A model generated the notes under the pieces. That model had not been told where the DNA came from. It searched no databases and saw only the letters and a program-made list of their open reading frames with translations. 64,000 nt of DNA from Bin5 sp965116395 (GTDB lineage: Bacteria; Chloroflexota; Anaerolineae; Caldilineales; Caldilineaceae), in assembly GCA_965116395.1 (NCBI GenBank), contig OZ220684.1, positions 2,294,001-2,358,000 on the forward strand. The letters run 5' to 3'. Positions 8,153 to 15,822 of the stretch are shown here, in pieces; position 1 is the first letter of the stretch, and every line of letters begins with the position of its first letter. Both the position numbers and the translations under genes were made by a program.

Positions 8153-9148
8153 ATGTCAGGATTTGAAACTGCTGCCAAAAAACATCAGGCCGAATTCAGG
8201 GCAGTTTCGCCAACCATTAGCCAACAGGGACGTTCGCCATTGGACTCATCAGGTCAGTGCCATGGCCACCTCTTGGCCCATAGTTGTGAGGAAGAAAACC
8301 TTTATCCTGCGCTGAGAGGTGAGGATGGGGCGCTCAAATTTTTCAACGAACGCAAGATCAAATGGTATCGGCACGCCCAGAGTCGTGATGTTAAAGGTAT
8401 GGCCGGTCCAACGCGCAATATGGTGAGTTCCCAGATCGCATGTGTCAATTTTCTTCTGCCCCTCTGTGAAATTCCAGGCTCTCTATCCGCGGTTGCCCGT
8501 GCAATCGACGACGACGTGAACGATGTCGTTCTCCTTCACGATAATGGGAGAGTATCGCCGGTTGAGTTCGAGTGGACCGGCCTCTGTCATCCTCTAGAGC
8601 GGGATTATGTATCTACAAGGGGAGCGTATGTGACCAATGTTGACGCGTTCATGGTCGTGACTACTGCTAATGGACTTCGTGCCTATCTCATGGAGTGGAA
8701 GTATACAGAAAAATACCCGGCCAATCGATACAAAGGCAATCAAAAGCGGCAACGCACATACGCCCCTCTCTACGCCAACTCTTCATCGTTCACTGGCCAG
8801 GTCCCGATGGATGAGTTTCTCTATGAACCCTTCTATCAGATTATGCGTCTTAGGCTTCTGGCTGATCGCATGGTCGAGAAGAAGGAGTTCGACGTCTCTG
8901 AAGCAAAAGTGATTGTGGTTGTCCCTCAGGAACATACTAAGTATCGAAAGGAAATCACTTCGAATCCCTTGACTCAGCGGTTTCCCAAACTGGATACGGT
9001 GGAAGAAGTGTTCTGTGCCACGTTGAAGCGACCTACTGACGCGTTCGCAATGGTGTCTCCTGCTATACTTGTTGATGCCGTTGAACGAGACTGCGGCGAT
9101 GCAGCCTCGGATTGGACTGCTTATCAAAGAGATCGATACAGATGGTGA
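8153..9148 (+). CDS. PGN_0703-type putative restriction endonuclease
   Basis: A 331-residue protein recognised by the run VTNVDAFMVV followed by AYLMEWKYTEKY, characteristic of PGN_0703 family putative nucleases. Asp164, Glu181 and Lys183 fit a PD-(D/E)xK core (D...ExK). No methyltransferase or helicase partner is adjacent, which favours a stand-alone or type IV-like nuclease, and another nuclease, Mrr, lies 190 bases downstream on the same strand. AGGAG stands six bases before the start. Codon usage is visibly less GC-rich than in the flanking housekeeping genes, consistent with horizontal acquisition. Cleavage of foreign or modified DNA is inferred, not shown. Confidence 0.75.
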   Translation: MSGFETAAKKHQAEFRAVSPTISQQGRSPLDSSGQCHGHLLAHSCEEENLYPALRGEDGALKFFNERKIKWYRHAQSRDVKGMAGPTRNMVSSQIACVNFLLPLCEIPGSLSAVARAIDDDVNDVVLLHDNGRVSPVEFEWTGLCHPLERDYVSTRGAYVTNVDAFMVVTTANGLRAYLMEWKYTEKYPANRYKGNQKRQRTYAPLYANSSSFTGQVPMDEFLYEPFYQIMRLRLLADRMVEKKEFDVSEAKVIVVVPQEHTKYRKEITSNPLTQRFPKLDTVEEVFCATLKRPTDAFAMVSPAILVDAVERDCGDAASDWTAYQRDRYRW

Positions 9149-9337
9149 CATGTAAGGAAAGCATTACCTGCGTTGCCATATGGGCGGAGCTAAACACACC
9201 TCATAATCGTATCCACAACTATCGAATGCATAGAAGCGATCGATTCAGAACGACTCTTTTCCATATATCTGCGAGAGACTTGCTGAGGTTATCCTCTAAC
9301 TGCTTGCCGCACCAACCACCTGCCCCTGGAGGCAAAC

Positions 9338-10243
9338 ATGCCAATACCCACCATGTATGATTTCACTTTGCCAATACTGAAGCTGTTGGGCGATGGAAAG
9401 ACTCACCACTCTTCTGCGTTTGTCGATCATCTCGCGCAATATTTCAATTTGACGGAGGCTGAGGTAGACGAACGTATCCCGAGCGGCCAGAGAAGGCTCG
9501 CAAAAAGGGTCGACTGGGCGCGATGGGTGTTGAAGGAAGCTGCCCTCGTAGAGTACCCTAAACCGGGCTATTCTCTCATTACTGAACGCGGGCGCCAGAT
9601 CTTGGCCGACAGTCCTCCCAAGATAGACGAGACTTTTCTAAGTCAGCTTGGGGAATACCGAAGTGGTCAAAAGACAAAGATTAGTGAGTCTGACAAGAGA
9701 GTTCCGAGCGATGTGGATGAAGACACGCCGGAGGAGAACCTGAAGGCTGCCTACGACACAATTCGATCCCGTCTCGCGGACGAGATTCTTGAGATAGTAA
9801 AGAGTTGCTCTCCATCGTTCTTTGAATGGCTCGTCGTGGATGTTTTGGTCGGCATGGGGTACGGTGGCTCTAGGGAGGAGGCCGGCAAAGCTGTCGGTGG
9901 CTCGGGAGATGGCGGTATCGATGGGATCGTCAATGAGGACCGCTTGGGTCTTGATGTAATCTACATTCAGGCTAAACGCTGGAAGGATACTGTTGTTGGA
10001 AGCCCCGAAATTTACAAATTTGTGGGCGCCTTGACCGGTCAGAATGCCGGAAAGGGCGTGTTCATCACAACTTCCTCCTTCACCCAAGACGCTCAAGATG
10101 TTGTGAAGTCAATCGGCCCAAAGATTGTCTTAATTGACGGGCGCCAACTTGCCGATTACATGCTCGACTACAATGTTGGCGTCACCACCGAGGCCGTCTA
10201 CGAAGTGAAACGTATCGACACTGCCTATTTTGACGACGAATAG
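9338..10243 (+). CDS. mrr: Mrr-type restriction endonuclease (type IV)
   Basis: Mrr enzymes cut methylated or stress-exposed DNA. This 301-residue protein has an Mrr N-terminal winged-helix region (about 8-95: LPILKLLGDGKTH, RVDWARWVLKEA, YSLITERGR) and a C-terminal PD-(D/E)xK domain with Glu163 (FFEWL), Asp195 in GDGGIDG and Gln211-x-Lys213 (YIQAKRW). All expected catalytic residues are present and the length is normal, so it is likely functional. It sits in the AT-richer defence region directly after the PGN_0703 nuclease. Its last codons recur 450 bases downstream as a 20-base exact repeat. Confidence 0.92.
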   Translation: MPIPTMYDFTLPILKLLGDGKTHHSSAFVDHLAQYFNLTEAEVDERIPSGQRRLAKRVDWARWVLKEAALVEYPKPGYSLITERGRQILADSPPKIDETFLSQLGEYRSGQKTKISESDKRVPSDVDEDTPEENLKAAYDTIRSRLADEILEIVKSCSPSFFEWLVVDVLVGMGYGGSREEAGKAVGGSGDGGIDGIVNEDRLGLDVIYIQAKRWKDTVVGSPEIYKFVGALTGQNAGKGVFITTSSFTQDAQDVVKSIGPKIVLIDGRQLADYMLDYNVGVTTEAVYEVKRIDTAYFDDE

Positions 10244-10285
10244 AGACTGATTGGTTGTGTCTGGGACGGTGGAAATCGTAAGCGA

Positions 10286-10435
10286 CTACATTGAACTGGG
10301 CAACACGAACCCTTCAACCTTGCTCTCTCTGTTTCGTTCGCGTACCTGCCACAAGTCATAGCCCGTCTGCATGCCCAGCCAAGTCTCCTGTGTAAAGCTA
10401 AACGCCGTTCGGCGAAACGCGGGTAAAAAATGTCT
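10286..10435 (-). pseudogene. HigA-type antitoxin C-terminal relic 2
   Basis: On the minus strand an open frame reads RRTAFSFTQETWLGMQ then GYDLWQVRERN, again the HigA C-terminal signature. It is preceded by an in-frame stop (TGA at 10436-10438) and runs on to TAG at 10286-10288. It shares 13 consecutive bases (CAGCCAAGTCTCC) with relic 1, on the same strand, so the two bracket the nuclease genes. Confidence 0.6.
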
Positions 10436-10658
10436 TCAGACATCGGCTGATTGTAACCTTTTGCTTCGGCTGATTGAAGGTTTTTCCTTCCACTGCCGCT
10501 CTTTTGGGACATCTGCATTTGCTTAGCCATAGCTCTCGAATCCCATTGCCAGGAAGATAAGCCTGGCAGCGGCGAATTTCACCTTAGACTCAGCCTCCGT
10601 GCTGTGTGGTACTTGGGAGATGACAGAAGTCCGTGTTGACTCTTTCTATCACCGTCAA

Positions 10659-10691
10659 CGCATCGACACTGCCTATTTTGAAGTCGAATAA
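10659..10691 (+). pseudogene. Second Mrr 3'-end fragment
   Basis: Bases 10662-10681 repeat exactly the 20 bases at 10214-10233 inside mrr, and the frame ends RIDTAYFEVE-stop versus RIDTAYFDDE-stop in mrr. No more of an mrr gene precedes it. This is the footprint of a deleted second mrr copy or of a duplication breakpoint. Confidence 0.65.
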
Positions 10692-10694
10692 CCC

Positions 10695-11585
10695 TCACCC
10701 ACCCACACGCCCACAATAATCCAACTGATGCGCCACATACACCAACTCTCCACCGCCCACCTGCCGCCGGCGCACAGCTAACCACTCCTCAAACTCACCC
10801 GCATCCAATTCCGGATGCCCCCGCAGCGTCGATTCCACAAAATACAGAATACATCCAAGAAAGTAGGCCTCATCAGCACGATAAGCCCCGCCCACCGAAT
10901 GCACCACCCAATCGGAGCTGCCCGCCGCCAGCACCTCCGCCCCGCACGCCCGCAACGCGTGGAACAGCCTGCGTCCCGTGCGGCTATCACCGGACGGCCG
11001 CCCATCCGTCACACGCGTATCCATCGAGCGGTGATAGAGCGCCTCGATCCGGCCATCCATCCCCGTATCGACTTCCGGCAAAAAGAGCGTCGCGCCGTCA
11101 AAGTTGATGCTGAAATAAAAAAGTCCCCCGGGACGCACCATCCCCAGCAGGATGGGCAGCGCCGTCGGCAGGTGCAGCAGATCCAGCAGCGCGTGGGCGA
11201 TGATCAGATCGAACCCATGCCGGTTTTCCCGCCGGGCCGCGAATTCATACAGATTCGCGTCTTCCAACCGGACCCGCAACCCCGTTTCCCCGCCGGCCGT
11301 CAGATGCGCCAACCGCCGCCGCGCAACCTCGATATTAGTTTCCTCGCTATCGATCGCAGTGTAATCAACGTCAAAGCCTGAGCGAGCAAACAACCCCCAC
11401 TCGACACAACGCTCCACCATCGTGCCGATCCCCGCGCCCACCTCCAGCACGCGCAAAGGCCGGTCCGACGCCAGTTCACCAGCCACTGCCTCCGCCAGCG
11501 TCTGCCAGACCTGCCGGTTGAGCGCACGGTCATCTACAGTCCGTTTGGAAGCCAGATAGCGGGTGAAATCGAAAGCGTCTGTCAT
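10695..11585 (-). CDS. Class I SAM-dependent methyltransferase
   Basis: A 296-residue protein with a Rossmann methyltransferase core: motif I LEVGAGIGTM (about residues 45-54), acidic motif II AIDSEE, motif III LEDANLYEF, and motif IV FDLIIAHALLDLL. The ATG giving MTDAFDFTRYL is preferred over one four codons upstream. It is the last gene of a minus-strand run (cyclohydrolase II fusion, MDR, QueD-like, glycosyltransferase, methyltransferase), 15 bases after the glycosyltransferase stop. O- or N-methylation of the product of that cluster is inferred; the acceptor is unknown. Confidence 0.85.
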   Translation of the reverse strand: MTDAFDFTRYLASKRTVDDRALNRQVWQTLAEAVAGELASDRPLRVLEVGAGIGTMVERCVEWGLFARSGFDVDYTAIDSEETNIEVARRRLAHLTAGGETGLRVRLEDANLYEFAARRENRHGFDLIIAHALLDLLHLPTALPILLGMVRPGGLFYFSINFDGATLFLPEVDTGMDGRIEALYHRSMDTRVTDGRPSGDSRTGRRLFHALRACGAEVLAAGSSDWVVHSVGGAYRADEAYFLGCILYFVESTLRGHPELDAGEFEEWLAVRRRQVGGGELVYVAHQLDYCGRVGG

Positions 11586-11600
11586 GTCAGATTCCAACGG

Positions 11601-12695
11601 TCACTGAATGCATGTTGCCAGAAACTCCCGGATTGCCGCCGCCGAGTCCGCCCAGCGCGGGTGGGAATCAAAGCGCTCCCGCGCGTTCCGGCCCAGGAGG
11701 GCCAACCGCTCTCTATCCCCGGCCACGGCAGACAGGCGCGCGGCAATGCCGTCGACGTCCGCTGGCTCGACCAGAAAACCGTTGACGTCGTGACCAACGA
11801 TTTCACCAGCGCCGCCGTGAACACCGGCCAGCACAGGCAACCCGAACGCCATCGCCTCCAGGTACACAATCCCGAACCCCTCGTACGACGGCACCGCCAG
11901 CAGGTGCGCAACGCTGTACTGCTGCGCCAACTCGCCGTCCGACACGCGCCCATGCAGGCGGATGTTGCCCTCCAACCCGGCTCCACCGATTTGCCTGCGC
12001 ACCGCACCCGCATAAGCGCTGTCAACCGCATCGTCGCCAACGACGTCCAGACGCCAATCGGCTGACGGCAGTCGCGAAAGCGCATCGATCAGATGATGCA
12101 GCCCCTTGCGCGCAATCAGATTACCGACAAAAAGGATCCGCAGCGGACCAGCACTGCTCTGTCTCGCATCGATCAACTCCTGCGCCGCGCCCTCGTCCGG
12201 CACCGGCAGATGATCCGCGGCCGGGTAAGCGATCACGCCGCCCAGCGGAGCTAGGTCTTCACTCTCTCCTTGAAGCCCAGCCACCGCCTGCCGCGTCGTC
12301 CGGCTGTTGAAAATAAAGCCGTCCACCGTGCGCAGGTAGCAGCGCTCCACCGCGCGGTACAGAGGCAGCAACCCGCGCGCGTGCTGCTCACTGCTGCGCA
12401 GATGATGGACGATGCTGATCATTGGATAGCGGGGCTGCAGCCGTCGATTAACCAGCGCCAGCGATGGATGGTTCAACTCGTCCTGCAACAGAACGTCCAC
12501 CGAAAGCTCGCGCAGGCGCCGGTACAGACGCAACGAGAGGTTGTCGGCCAGATGCGCCGCGTAACTGCGCCAGGGGAGCGACACGATCTCGACCGAATCG
12601 CCGGCCTGACGCAGATGCTCGACCAGCTTGCGGTCGTAAAGATAGCCGCCCGAAAGCGTATCCAGAGAACCGTAAATGAGCAGGCCGATGCGCAT
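11601..12695 (-). CDS. GT4-family glycosyltransferase
   Basis: A 364-residue GT-B glycosyltransferase. The C-terminal domain has the GT4 hallmarks: FVGNLIARKGLHHLIDAL (nucleotide-sugar loop) and the E-x7-E pair in EGFGIVYLEAMAFGLPV. The N-terminal domain begins MRIGLLIYGSLDTLSGGYLYD, a Gly-rich acceptor loop. Full length. The start lies 19 bases after the QueD-like stop, and its stop is 15 bases before the methyltransferase, so it is inside the operon. In this setting, next to a pteridine-type synthase and a cyclohydrolase, a small-molecule (pterin) glycosyltransferase is more likely than a cell-wall one, but that is inference. Confidence 0.87.
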   Translation of the reverse strand: MRIGLLIYGSLDTLSGGYLYDRKLVEHLRQAGDSVEIVSLPWRSYAAHLADNLSLRLYRRLRELSVDVLLQDELNHPSLALVNRRLQPRYPMISIVHHLRSSEQHARGLLPLYRAVERCYLRTVDGFIFNSRTTRQAVAGLQGESEDLAPLGGVIAYPAADHLPVPDEGAAQELIDARQSSAGPLRILFVGNLIARKGLHHLIDALSRLPSADWRLDVVGDDAVDSAYAGAVRRQIGGAGLEGNIRLHGRVSDGELAQQYSVAHLLAVPSYEGFGIVYLEAMAFGLPVLAGVHGGAGEIVGHDVNGFLVEPADVDGIAARLSAVAGDRERLALLGRNARERFDSHPRWADSAAAIREFLATCIQ

Positions 12696-12714
12696 GAGCC
12701 GCTGTGGCTAGTGG

Positions 12715-13104
12715 TCAGTTACCACGATTGCGCTCCACCCGGTAAGAGGCCCAGGCGATTTCGTTTTCCCAGATGCGGGCGGTGACCGCACTGATATTGG
12801 CCGCGTTCAGCCCATCGGAAAAGCTGTTGCCGACGATGCGGCAGAAATGCTCGATACTCGGATTGAGGCCATCAAATTCCGGCAGGTCATTGAGCGTCTT
12901 ATCACGATAGCGGACCACCAACCCTTCCAACAGCTCCTCCACATGCACGATATCCACCAGGTAGCCGTGCTCATTCAGCTCCCCGCCCTCCAACTGGAAC
13001 TCCAGCCGGTAATGATGCGAATGCCATTCGTTTTCCGGCCCCCAATCGCCGCCGATCAGGAAATGCTGGGCCACAAAATCCCGCTGTACCGCCAACTTGT
13101 ACAT
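12715..13104 (-). CDS. 6-pyruvoyl-tetrahydropterin synthase / QueD-like protein lacking the catalytic Cys
   Basis: A 129-residue T-fold protein. His14 (VAQHF), His28 and His30 (WHSHHY) are in the positions of the zinc ligands of PTPS/QueD, and NPSIEHF corresponds to the PTAEN-type motif. The Cys that precedes HGH in PTPS and QueD is missing: the residues before HSHH are PENEW. So it is unlikely to perform the standard QueD or PTPS reaction. I start at the second Met because GGGAGG (13114-13119) then stands nine bases upstream; the first ATG directly abuts that Shine-Dalgarno. Within an operon with cyclohydrolase II, dehydrogenase, glycosyltransferase and methyltransferase. Confidence 0.82.
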   Translation of the reverse strand: MYKLAVQRDFVAQHFLIGGDWGPENEWHSHHYRLEFQLEGGELNEHGYLVDIVHVEELLEGLVVRYRDKTLNDLPEFDGLNPSIEHFCRIVGNSFSDGLNAANISAVTARIWENEIAWASYRVERNRGN

Positions 13105-13172
13105 CGAATCCATCCTCCCGTCCGAGAGTCAATTTTTTATGCTATCAATTTTCAGTAACGTGGTCGCGATTT

Positions 13173-13207
13173 TCACTAAAAACGAAAAACTGACTACTAA
13201 AAACTGT
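13173..13207. repeat. Heptamer tract (ACTAAAA/ACTGACT type)
   Basis: Period-7 A-rich run ending CTGACTACTAAAAACTG. It continues into the 3' end of the MDR dehydrogenase, whose last residues (SF-stop) are made of the repeat. Nearly the same string occurs at 18974-19010. Confidence 0.6.
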
Positions 13208-14294
13208 AGTCAAGAATGACCTGCAGAGTCTGCTCCGGGCAGCTGTCGATGAGCCTGTAAGCCTCATCAGCCTGCTCCAGCGGGAACCGGTGTGAGATCA
13301 GCTCGTCTGCCGGCAGCTTCGCCAGCAGTTGCCAGGCACTCTCCATGCGGCGGCCCTTCGTCCAGCGCCCGCGCAGCTGCGGAGCGATTGTACTCACCTG
13401 GCTGCTGATCAGCCGGATGCGGTTGCGGTGAAAAGAGCCGCCCAGATGGAGCGTGGCCGGCTTGGTCCCGTACCAGGAGCCCACGACGATGCGGCTGTCG
13501 AAGCCGGCCGCCGAGACAGCCGCATCCAGAGCTGCGGGCTGGCCGGAGAGTTCGTAAATCAGATCTACGCCGTGCTGCTCTCCTGCATCTGCCAGCGCAT
13601 CCCGCAGCTGGTCAGGGCCGTCTGCGCCGCTGGGATCGATCGCTTGGCTCGCGCCCAGCCGCCGGGCCAGACAACGCCGATGCGGCAGCGGGTCCACCGC
13701 GATCAGCGCAGCCAGCGGGAACTGCGCCAGCAGAGCAGTCGTCAGCAGCCCCACGATGCCCAGCCCCATCACCACTGCCCGCTCGCCCACCAGCGGCGCG
13801 CCGTCCATCACCAGGTTGACGGCCGTCTCGGCATTGGGCAACAGCGCGGCCTGCCGCGGCAAAATACCCTCGGGCACCGGCAGCAGCGCCTGCGGGCTGG
13901 CGTAAAAGTGGCTTTCGTGGGGATGGAACGCGAAGTAGTAGCGGTTGTCCTCGTCGCCTGCTGCGTCTGTCGGCCCATCCGCTTCCGTTGGCTCCGCTTG
14001 TCGAGCCAGCGGGTCGGCAACTTCACAGACGCGCCCGACGCAGGCATAGCCGTATTTCAGCGGGTAGTGCACCTCGTCGGTCAGACCGGCAATAGAACTG
14101 TCGGCAGCCATGCCCGCGGGAACCTGCCCGCGGTAAAAGAGCATCTCCGTGCCGGCGCTGATGGCGGACACGACCGTTTCGATCAGCAGCTCGTCTCCCT
14201 GCGGCGGCGCCATCTCCTCCGTGCATACCTCGACCGCGCCCGGCGCCGTGAACAGCACTGCGCGCCGCTTCACACGATGGACGGCAAGAGTCAC
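13197..14294 (-). CDS. Zinc-type alcohol dehydrogenase-like (MDR) oxidoreductase
   Basis: A 365-residue medium-chain dehydrogenase/reductase. GLGIVG at residues 177-182 is the NAD(P)-binding turn and the N-terminal GroES-like domain includes SAGTEMLFYRG at 47-57. That S-G-T-E sequence is shared with the BchC/bacteriochlorophyllide dehydrogenase branch, where no catalytic zinc Cys is found, and here too the usual GHE zinc motif is absent. An acidic, Ala/Asp/Glu-rich insert (about 95-117) is unusual. The ATG overlaps the cyclohydrolase fusion stop by four bases, so the two are translationally coupled. Redox step on the cluster product is inferred. Confidence 0.82.
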   Translation of the reverse strand: MTLAVHRVKRRAVLFTAPGAVEVCTEEMAPPQGDELLIETVVSAISAGTEMLFYRGQVPAGMAADSSIAGLTDEVHYPLKYGYACVGRVCEVADPLARQAEPTEADGPTDAAGDEDNRYYFAFHPHESHFYASPQALLPVPEGILPRQAALLPNAETAVNLVMDGAPLVGERAVVMGLGIVGLLTTALLAQFPLAALIAVDPLPHRRCLARRLGASQAIDPSGADGPDQLRDALADAGEQHGVDLIYELSGQPAALDAAVSAAGFDSRIVVGSWYGTKPATLHLGGSFHRNRIRLISSQVSTIAPQLRGRWTKGRRMESAWQLLAKLPADELISHRFPLEQADEAYRLIDSCPEQTLQVILDYSF

Positions 14295-15802
14295 GTCGCA
14301 GCCCTGCCGTTCCGGCTGACTCTCTTTTCAAACGCCCCCCACAGTACCGTATCGGTCGCCAACTGCACCTGCTCGACATTCTGCAATCGCGGCATCACCG
14401 CGCGCAGCTCGTTCCCCGCGCCCGCCGGTTGGATCACCTGATAACCGCCCAGAAAGACCGGCGCGATCGTGATCACCGCATAGTCCGCCAGGCCGTTTTC
14501 CAGGAAACTGGTCAGCACGCGTGCGCCGCCCTCGACCATCAACGACCGGATGCCCTCAGCGCCGAGGCAGGCGAGAAGAGCGGCCAGATCCACGCGCCCA
14601 TCTTCGTCTGCCGGCAAAGTCAATATGCGTGCGCCAGCCTGTTCCAGCCGCTGCCGGCGAGACGCCTGCGCTCCTTCGGCCGTGGTCGCGATCCAGACGC
14701 CGCCGCGCAAAAGCTGGGCGTCCGGCGGCGTGCGCAGCTGCGAGTCGAGAACTACCGGCTGCGGGTTGTCACCGGAAACCAGCCGCACCGTCAATGCCGG
14801 GTCGTCGGCCAGCACCGTTTCGATGCCAACCAGAATCGCGCTGTGGGCGGCCCGCAGCGCGTGGGTCATCGTCAGCGAGGCGGGCGCGCTGATCGGGAAA
14901 GGCGTTCCCTGGCTGGCGGTCAGGCAACCGTCCAGGCTCTGGGCATAGCTGAGCGTGACGAACGGCCGAGCAGCGAGCAGCGATGCGTTCCTACTCCCCT
15001 CTTCTCTTTCCACACCGCCGCGGCGGCTCTGTATACGGGCCCGCAATCCATCGAGTTGCGGCCGGTACGCTTCCACCAGGCCAAGCGCGAGGTGCTCTTC
15101 CTCTTCACCCTCTCCATTTGTTTCTGCCGGATTCTGCCCGTTGAGCTTGATGATGTGCCGCATCCGCGCGACCTTAGCCTCCAGATAGGCATGGCTTTCC
15201 GGATTCGACGGCATCTGCAAGGGGATACGCTCCCGCACCCCTATGCCCAGCCCGGCCAACCCTTCGATCTTGGCCGGATTGTTCGTCAGCATCCGCACCG
15301 ACTCTACGCCCAACTCCTGCAGAATCAGCGCGGCCGCGGTGTAGTCCCGTTCGTCGGCCTGGTGGCCCAACAGCAGGTTGGCGTCAACAGTGTCGTAGCC
15401 CTCGTCCTGCAGATTGTAGGCGCGCAGCTTCTCCTCCAGGCCGATGCCCCGCCCCTCCTGCCGCAGATAGATCAGCGCACCCCGTCCTTCCGCAGCGATC
15501 GCCTGTATCGCCCGCGTCAACTGGTCACCGCAGTCGCAGCGCTGAGAGCCGAGTACGTCGCCGGTGAAACATTCAGAGTGGATGCGCACCAGCAGATCTT
15601 CGCCCTCGGCGTCACCGAGTACCAGGGCCAGGTGGTTCTTGCCGTCCCATTCGCTGCGGAAATGATGCAGACAGAAGGCGCCGTCAGCAGTGGGGATGCG
15701 GGCCGTGACCGTACGTTTCACTGCCAATGGCGAGTGAAGCGGCGGGCCATTCTTCGATTCAGAGGAGCCCGGTGGGCGCCCGGCAACGGTTGTGTCCGAC
15801 AT
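14291..15802 (-). CDS. ribA: GTP cyclohydrolase II fused to RibD-type reductase domain
   Basis: 503 residues. The N-terminal part (about 28-215) is GTP cyclohydrolase II: zinc cysteines 78, 89 and 91 (SECFTGD, SQRCDCGDQ), RQEGRGIGL at 114-122 and LTNNPAKIEGL. The C-terminal part (about 285-500) is a RibD C-terminal/dihydrofolate-reductase-like domain (RPFVTLSYAQSLDG, VGIETVLADDP, LMVEGGARVL). A low-complexity Glu-rich linker joins them. There is no DHBP synthase domain and no RibD deaminase domain, and ribE/ribH are absent nearby. That argues against a normal riboflavin operon and for a diverted pathway starting from the formamide-cleaved pyrimidine. First gene of the operon after the molybdoenzyme. 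Confidence 0.9.
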   Translation of the reverse strand: MSDTTVAGRPPGSSESKNGPPLHSPLAVKRTVTARIPTADGAFCLHHFRSEWDGKNHLALVLGDAEGEDLLVRIHSECFTGDVLGSQRCDCGDQLTRAIQAIAAEGRGALIYLRQEGRGIGLEEKLRAYNLQDEGYDTVDANLLLGHQADERDYTAAALILQELGVESVRMLTNNPAKIEGLAGLGIGVRERIPLQMPSNPESHAYLEAKVARMRHIIKLNGQNPAETNGEGEEEEHLALGLVEAYRPQLDGLRARIQSRRGGVEREEGSRNASLLAARPFVTLSYAQSLDGCLTASQGTPFPISAPASLTMTHALRAAHSAILVGIETVLADDPALTVRLVSGDNPQPVVLDSQLRTPPDAQLLRGGVWIATTAEGAQASRRQRLEQAGARILTLPADEDGRVDLAALLACLGAEGIRSLMVEGGARVLTSFLENGLADYAVITIAPVFLGGYQVIQPAGAGNELRAVMPRLQNVEQVQLATDTVLWGAFEKRVSRNGRAAT

Positions 15803-15822
15803 CTGTGTGTGACTGCTGAAAG

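Noticed and set aside
12715..13113. Start at the first ATG of the QueD-like gene
   Set aside because: The Shine-Dalgarno touches that ATG directly; the second ATG has nine-base spacing.
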